NCBI GenBank assembly: GCA_023433205.1
Contig: JAEZDS010000107.1
Span: 1-15,396 of the forward strand
Source: Bacteroidota bacterium
Lineage (GTDB): Bacteria > Bacteroidota > Bacteroidia > B-17B0 > Aurantibacillaceae
Reading direction: 5' to 3'
Length of the DNA: 15,396 nucleotides
Shown here piece after piece: positions 14,524-15,396 of this stretch. The notes under the pieces are model-generated. The model was not told the DNA's origin. It made no database searches and was given only the letters and a program-made list of their open reading frames with translations. Every line of letters begins with the position of its first letter. Positions within the stretch are counted from its first letter, which is position 1. The translations under genes and the position numbers were made by a program.

Positions 14524-15396
14524 ATGAAAAAATTTAGAAAGCTATTTTTGCTTTTTGCCTCAGTTATATTGTCCTTATCACATTACCACTCCCAGCTACA
14601 AACCAGCCAATGGTATTTCGGAAATTATGCCGGACTGGATTTTACTACTTCACCTCCAACAGTTATTTCGAACACAAATCTCAGTACCAGTGGCGGTATG
14701 TCATCTATTGCCGATGTAAACGGCAATTTGCTTTTTTATACTGACGGCGCCACCATCTGGAACAAACAACACCAGGTGATGGCAAATGGTGCCGGCCTGT
14801 CTTCCACCCAGGGCGCTTTACAAAATGTGGTTGTTGTGCCAAGCGCCACCAATGCCAATGAATATTATGTATTCTGCAGCGCGCCTTTCTCAAAGGCAAT
14901 AGTTGATATGACTTTGGCAGCAGGACTTGGGTCCGTTACTGCAAAAAACGAAAATGTGACAGTGTTTACAGCTATTGATAATGTGGCGGGAGGTGCCAAC
15001 TGCGGCACAGTACAGATAGTAAGCAGGGAAAAGACTAGCTATGGAGTACTTACCACTGCTTTTTATCCTAATGGGGGATCTATGGTGGGCGGGTGGTCAG
15101 GTGCTGATACCACCAATACTGTTTTTCAAGATAAATGGCTAAAAGTGTCTCCAAACTGTCGGCGATGGGCATTGATCACAAAAAAACAAGGAAACTCCTC
15201 AAATCACTATGCTGTGCAAATCCGCAATTTTATAGGTTATTGGATTTATGGCCTTTCACTGCAGCTTTATGACGGCACTTCACTTGGCGAACTTTTTGCA
15301 GGAGAGTTTTCTCCGGACGGTAGTAAGTTTTACGTGTCGGCGCCCGCTACACAGCAAATTTATCAGTGGGATCTGTGCGCCGGCTCTGACAGTGCT
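14524..15396 (+). CDS. Exported surface protein of the WYFG..AGLDF type (3' end missing)
   Basis: The frame from ATG at 14524 is open for 291 codons and runs off the window end. Residues 1-24 are a signal peptide (MKKFRKLFLLFASVILSLSH, ending YHSQ). The mature N-terminus QTSQWYFGNYAGLDFTT, followed by SSIADVNGNLLFYTDGATIW, NKQHQVMANGAGL, ALQNVVVVPS and EYYVFCSAPF, is the signature of a large Bacteroidota family of exported proteins. Their N-terminal half is a WD40/PQQ-like beta-propeller, and they usually end in a T9SS type A or B sorting domain. GEFSPDGSKFYVSAPATQQI near the edge is a typical propeller strand. The sorting domain, if present, lies outside. Compared with typical members, the stretch after VDMTLAAGLGSVTAKNENV keeps the pattern, so the gene looks intact as far as visible. 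Confidence 0.88.
   Translation, partial: MKKFRKLFLLFASVILSLSHYHSQLQTSQWYFGNYAGLDFTTSPPTVISNTNLSTSGGMSSIADVNGNLLFYTDGATIWNKQHQVMANGAGLSSTQGALQNVVVVPSATNANEYYVFCSAPFSKAIVDMTLAAGLGSVTAKNENVTVFTAIDNVAGGANCGTVQIVSREKTSYGVLTTAFYPNGGSMVGGWSGADTTNTVFQDKWLKVSPNCRRWALITKKQGNSSNHYAVQIRNFIGYWIYGLSLQLYDGTSLGELFAGEFSPDGSKFYVSAPATQQIYQWDLCAGSDSA

Overview
The window looks like a chromosomal segment from a member of the Bacteroidota, probably an environmental Flavobacteriales/Sphingobacteriales/Chitinophagales-type organism. The grounds are two large exported proteins ending in type IX secretion (T9SS) type A sorting domains, a third surface protein of the 'WYFG..AGLDF' type cut by the right edge, starts without Shine-Dalgarno sequences, and promoter matches to the Bacteroidota consensus TTG-N(17-23)-TAnnTTTG. 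No rRNA, CRISPR array, transposase or phage gene is visible, and most of the window is ordinary accessory or house-keeping content.

Layout. Positions 1-581 are non-coding and hold three terminator-like hairpins and a composite palindromic (REP/BIME-like) element. A 1039-aa T9SS surface protein follows (582-3701), with an N-terminal jelly-roll-like domain, SprB-like repeats, three tandem 72-aa repeats and a sorting tail. A three-gene plus-strand operon comes next (4101-5891): a UspA-like protein, a membrane-anchored lipocalin-like protein and a YoaK/DUF1275 membrane protein. On the minus strand, a tightly coupled three-gene cassette of exported unknowns runs 7992 to 5976. Its middle gene is frameshifted at an A5 tract, and its putative promoter spacer contains an uninterrupted A16 tract. 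A 50-codon ORF with a signal-peptide-like start (8250-8098) lies just upstream. Then come a 548-aa secreted protein of unknown function (9964-8318, minus) and a small very acidic protein (10590-10255, minus).

The right part holds a second T9SS protein (10861-13134) with EF-hand-like loops, a DUF7619-like domain and a sorting tail, closed by a strong terminator. It converges on acpH (acyl carrier protein phosphodiesterase, 13768-13196, minus). A tRNA-Pro(GGG) with a textbook Bacteroidota promoter and its own terminator follows. An incomplete surface protein gene starts at 14524 and runs off the right edge.

How the genes work together. The T9SS substrates would be exported across the inner membrane by Sec, moved through the outer membrane by a T9SS encoded elsewhere, and attached to or released from the surface. 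The plus-strand operon combines a cytosolic stress-type protein with two membrane-associated proteins, which suggests an envelope or stress role. The minus-strand cassette (small exported protein, larger exported protein, short CxxC protein) is the best candidate for something undescribed. Its function is unknown, and both the poly-A promoter tract and the frameshift could make its expression variable.
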